Assembly (NCBI GenBank): GCA_019637695.1 | Contig: JAHBVG010000075.1 | Location: forward strand, 1-36,972 | DNA: 36,972 bases | Reading direction: 5' to 3' | DNA from: Caldilineaceae bacterium | GTDB lineage: Bacteria; Chloroflexota; Anaerolineae; Caldilineales; Caldilineaceae | Part shown: positions 34,358-36,972 of the stretch, in pieces | Layout of the letters: each line of letters opens with the position of its first letter | Position numbering within the stretch: the stretch's first letter is position 1 | Notes under the pieces: model-generated | What the model was told of the DNA's origin: nothing | Database searches by the model: none | What the model saw: only the letters and a program-made list of their open reading frames with translations | Position numbers and translations under genes: made by a program

Positions 34358-34456
34358 AGCCTGGGGATTCATCCCCTGGCTAGAGAGGCGCAGGCTAAAG
34401 CCCGCTTGCGGATAAGCCCCATTCATGGGGCGTCTGGCTAGGGCCATTCATGGCCC
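34358..34456. repeat. three hairpins with identical ATTCAT apex
   Basis: GGGGAT-TC-ATCCCC (34363-34376, extended by AGCC/GGCT), GCCCCAT-TC-ATGGGGC (34416-34431) and GGGCCAT-TC-ATGGCCC (34441-34456) each have a perfect stem and the same TC loop, while the stem sequences differ. A fourth weaker hairpin lies around GGCTAAAGCC (34393-34402). They fill the 136-bp spacer between the two CHAT genes. Confidence 0.85.
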
Positions 34457-34468
34457 GGCGCATGGTTA

Positions 34469-35515
34469 CTATACCCCCGTAAAGGTGAACGCCGCCCACC
34501 AGGCCGGGTGCGCAAAGGATCGATCCTCCATCTTGCCGCGCTGGAGCGAGACTTTGCTGAAGAACTCGACGGCGATGGCGTCGGCCATGCGCTCTGTGGT
34601 TCGTTCGTCAAATTCCTGGGCGAAATAGTCGGCCTTCTCCTGGTTGGTGGTGTCGCGAATCCAGATCTGCGCCCTGCGCAGGGCGTGGACCGGCGCCAAT
34701 CCCTCTTCGCGCCAGCAGCGGTAGAAACGTTCCATCAACATGGCCGTGCTGATGTCGTAGACCGCCCACAGCGAGGAGGCCACGCCGGCGAAGCCTGTCT
34801 GCACCAGCGCCGAGGCCAGGTTGACCACCTCATCGGGCAACTGCCTACCGGGGATGCCGGTCTCGCAGGCCGAGAGCGTGGCCAGCCGCGCCCCAGGATG
34901 GCGCATGGCCTGCACATCGGCCACGGTGAGCATACGATCGTGGGCCAGCAGCAGCCCGCTCTGGCGCGGATTCTGCCAATCGGTGCCGCCGTGGCCGGAA
35001 AAGTGGAGCAGGCGGGCGGCGGGCAGCGCCTCCATCACCGCGGTGTGGGTGGCGGCGCGCCCGTGCAAGGTCTGCACATCGTCAAAGAGATCGACAATCG
35101 CCCCGACCTCGCGCAACGTATTGGGCAGCGGAATCGCACTGACCGGCTGCGGCTCACCCACCGCCAGTAAATGTTCGCCCTCAACCGCGGCCGCGCGGCT
35201 GCGCGCATGGTCCAGCGCCAGCGCCGACGGCGCATAGGCCACGGCAAAATCGTCCAAAAAGTAGCGCCGCCCCTCTCCCGCTTGTGTCCACGCTGCGTGC
35301 AGGGGCAACAGCCCCAACAGCCCGGTCGCGATCAACGTCACCACCGGCGCCTCCTCCTCCCGCTCCCCTCTCTCGTCTTGGGGCGAGGGGGTGAGGACCT
35401 CTGCCACCGACCCCATCACCACCTGCCAAAGCTGGCGCGTACTCTCCTCAATCGCTCGATGCCAGCCCTCCCTATCCTGGCGGAGACGACTGTACGCCCC
35501 CAGCCAGCCCCCCAA
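34469..35515 (-). CDS. CHAT protease domain of split TPR-CHAT protein
   Basis: The 348-residue frame holds a complete CHAT domain: IATGLLGLLPLHAAW, YFLDDFAVAYAPSALAL, catalytic His175 in LHFSGHGGTDW and Cys217 in TLSACETG, and the late ASALVQTGFAGVASSLWAVYD. It lies in the same frame as the upstream TPR part, broken only by the TGA at 35555-35557. The sequence between the TGA and the TTG at 35515 (LREVLYGPADDPALGGWL) is also family-like. No ribosome site precedes the TTG or any other start, so the protease is unlikely to be made on its own unless by read-through or reinitiation. Confidence 0.8.
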   Translation of the reverse strand: MGGWLGAYSRLRQDREGWHRAIEESTRQLWQVVMGSVAEVLTPSPQDERGEREEEAPVVTLIATGLLGLLPLHAAWTQAGEGRRYFLDDFAVAYAPSALALDHARSRAAAVEGEHLLAVGEPQPVSAIPLPNTLREVGAIVDLFDDVQTLHGRAATHTAVMEALPAARLLHFSGHGGTDWQNPRQSGLLLAHDRMLTVADVQAMRHPGARLATLSACETGIPGRQLPDEVVNLASALVQTGFAGVASSLWAVYDISTAMLMERFYRCWREEGLAPVHALRRAQIWIRDTTNQEKADYFAQEFDERTTERMADAIAVEFFSKVSLQRGKMEDRSFAHPAWWAAFTFTGV

Positions 35516-35528
35516 CGCCGGGTCATCG

Positions 35529-35557
35529 GCGGGACCGTAGAGTACTTCCCGCAGTCA
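35529..35557 (-). other. in-frame TGA with adjacent downstream stem-loop
   Basis: On the minus strand TGA (35557-35555) is followed after CT by GCGGGA (35552-35547), a 12-base loop that can itself pair GTA with TAC, and TCCCGC (35534-35529). The stem is perfect over six G/C-rich pairs. Upstream and downstream sequence are one continuous TPR-CHAT reading frame. Confidence 0.65.
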
Positions 35558-36961
35558 CGACTCCGTCAACCCATCCAGCCAGAGGGGAGTCACTGCAAAG
35601 TCCGCTTTCCCTGCCTCTGCGCGCACGATCAAGGCCAGCCCACCCGCCGTCGTGGCCAGCAGATAGACGCCCGCCTGGCCAGGCGCAGGGGCCAGCACAG
35701 GGGCGACGCGGCCAAAACTGGGTGCGGCCATGAAATCCTCGAATCCGGGAACGGACTGAATGTCGCTGATGACAGCCTGACGTTCCTCATGGTTGGCGCG
35801 CAGCCGGCGGCGCACGTCGCCAAGCAGCGCCGCGTCACCCTGTCCTTCCATCGCTGCGAGCAGACGGCTGCGCTCATCCAGGGTACGGCGGAAGCGTGTG
35901 TAGAGATCGGCCTGCGCTGTCTGCTGCAAGCGCGCCAGATCGGCGCGGTTCTCTTCCAACGCCTGCGCCAGCAACCGCGCCTGGCCCCGTTCCAGCATCT
36001 CAACGGCCTCGGTCAGCCGACCCTGTTGGGCCAGGGCGTAGGCCCCGCGCAGGTGCAATCCCTGCGCCTCGCGCAGCCAGCTTTCCTGAGCGGATCGCTC
36101 AATCTGGACCGCGATCAGGGTCTGAATGGCCTGCAAACCGTAGTCAACCAGCCTGGCGCATTCGACCCAGCGCTTCGTTTCCAGGGCAAGGCTACTGCCT
36201 GTACGCGCACTGACCAGGGTTGCTTCTGGTGCAGCCACGAGACCTTGTTGAGAAGCGCGATCATAGAGATCGATGGCGGCTTGGAGGTCGTCGAAGTTGC
36301 CCGTGCGCGTGTAGCGAGTGCTGAGGCCGGTGCCCAGGTTGTTGAGGATAGAGGGCAGGTCAGGCGAGCCGGGTTGGGTGGTCTCCACGGCCTGTTGGTA
36401 GCTTGAGATGGCGGCCTGGAGGTCGTCGAAGTTGCCCGTGCGCGTGTAGCGAGTGCTGAGGCCGTTGCCCAGGTTGTTGAGGTACATGGGCAGGTCAGGC
36501 GAGCCGGGTTGGGTGGTCTCCACGGCCTGTTGCCACAGATCAATGGCCGTGGAGAGATCGTCGACGCGCTCGCGCGCCCAGTAGCGGCGCAAAAAGATGC
36601 CGCCGGCGTCGTTCCAGGCGGCCAGGCGAAAACGTGGATCGGCGGCGGCAAAGGTAGGGTGGTCCAGAATACGCTGCCAGGCTGCCACGGCTGCGTCCAG
36701 GCCGGCCACGTCGCCGCTACGTCGATAGCGTGCTTCGCCTTCCTCGGCGGCGCGCAGATCGTCGGCAAATTGGGGCGGCACGCTGGGGCCGTCGTCTGCC
36801 ATCAACCCCGCCAATCGGGCCACTAGATCCGGGCGGGCAGCCAGGGCAGCCTGGAGGTCTTCCATGCTCTGAATCTCCACGCCGCTGGCCGCCAGTTCCG
36901 CCACCACCTCGGCCAATGCCGCCCGTGCTTCTGGCGGAATCTGGGCGGTAGCCCGCTGCAT
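35555..36961 (-). CDS. TPR part of split TPR-CHAT protein, 5' end possibly outside
   Basis: 468 residues. After a charged helical N terminus (EARAALAEVVAELAASGVEI, MEDLQAALAARPDLVARL) come TPR-like repeats, including two nearly identical 45-residue units with AVETTQPGSPDLP and NNLGNGLSTRYTRTGNFDDL. A helical region follows (AVEMLERGQARLLAQALEEN, the stretch that precedes CHAT domains), and then the first strands of the CHAT fold (YLLATTAGGLALIVRAE). The frame ends LDGLTES and TGA, where family members run on into the protease. The ATG at 36961 is only 11 bases from the window end, has no ribosome site, and the frame is open upstream, so the gene probably extends further. Confidence 0.8.
   Translation of the reverse strand: MQRATAQIPPEARAALAEVVAELAASGVEIQSMEDLQAALAARPDLVARLAGLMADDGPSVPPQFADDLRAAEEGEARYRRSGDVAGLDAAVAAWQRILDHPTFAAADPRFRLAAWNDAGGIFLRRYWARERVDDLSTAIDLWQQAVETTQPGSPDLPMYLNNLGNGLSTRYTRTGNFDDLQAAISSYQQAVETTQPGSPDLPSILNNLGTGLSTRYTRTGNFDDLQAAIDLYDRASQQGLVAAPEATLVSARTGSSLALETKRWVECARLVDYGLQAIQTLIAVQIERSAQESWLREAQGLHLRGAYALAQQGRLTEAVEMLERGQARLLAQALEENRADLARLQQTAQADLYTRFRRTLDERSRLLAAMEGQGDAALLGDVRRRLRANHEERQAVISDIQSVPGFEDFMAAPSFGRVAPVLAPAPGQAGVYLLATTAGGLALIVRAEAGKADFAVTPLWLDGLTES
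36272..36541. repeat. 135-bp tandem duplication within TPR region
   Basis: Bases about 36272-36406 and 36407-36541 are near-identical copies, each 135 bases or 45 residues. Differences are few, such as GGATAGAG against GGTACATG, so the duplication or a gene-conversion event is recent. Confidence 0.85.
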
Positions 36962-36972
36962 GGTTCGAAACT

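Noticed and set aside
35529..35557. Selenocysteine insertion at the TPR-CHAT TGA
   Set aside because: The stem is too close to the TGA for a bacterial SECIS, the apical loop does not fit the usual form, and the position lies in a linker where no catalytic Cys is expected.

Overview
The window looks like a chromosomal segment of a Chloroflexota bacterium, probably of the Anaerolineae/Caldilineae type. This is an inference from several things seen together: GC-rich genes, lipoproteins with Pro/Thr/Glu-rich linkers, a TPR-CHAT protease, a periplasmic-type propeller protein, a carbohydrate ABC/glycosidase operon, and hairpin repeats with an ATTCAT apex. There is no rRNA, tRNA, phage or transposase gene in the window, so the assignment rests on family composition only.

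Layout. (1) 1-3.6 kb: a large repeat-propeller protein (5' end damaged or cut by the window edge), followed by a pair of very small overlapping genes. (2) 3.6-8.2 kb: a YwaF-type membrane protein, a GNAT/YdeI pair sharing an ATGA junction, then a minus-strand group of a TetR regulator, an eight-helix-like membrane protein and an ABA4-like membrane gene broken by an in-frame TAG. (3) 8.3-19.4 kb: mostly unrelated single genes: a secreted TAP-like hydrolase, a Gfo/Idh/MocA dehydrogenase, a PD-(D/E)XK-like protein, a PrsW protease, a PHP phosphoesterase, a flippase-like UPF0104 membrane protein, a sulfite-oxidase-type molybdoenzyme and a modular PQQ sugar dehydrogenase. (4) 19.6-29.8 kb: a complete sugar-use locus. 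A divergent ArsR-type regulator faces a tightly packed operon of solute-binding lipoprotein, two permeases, a GH43 lipoprotein, a GH1 enzyme, a P-loop kinase and a GH2 enzyme. It has no ATPase gene of its own. (5) 29.8-32.3 kb: a lipoprotein with SH3-like, nuclease-like and LysM parts, and a membrane-anchored alpha/beta hydrolase. (6) 32.5-37 kb: two adjacent CHAT (caspase-like) proteases on the minus strand, the upstream one with TPRs and interrupted by one in-frame TGA.

The most unusual feature is not a gene. About ten spacers between 7.3 and 16.6 kb and at 32.3-32.5 kb are built from short arrays with an exact period of seven bases. The seven-base unit differs from spacer to spacer, many arrays are present as inverted pairs, and nearly all of them overlap or touch a stop codon. 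One array runs into a gene and produces a seven-residue protein repeat at its C terminus. Other repeats include a 70-bp element present twice in opposite orientations and a family of hairpins with an ATTCAT apex.

Three genes (propeller, ABA4-like, TPR-CHAT) carry in-frame stop codons. The TPR-CHAT TGA is followed after two bases by a perfect 6-bp stem in the mRNA, which makes regulated read-through a testable alternative to decay or sequencing error.
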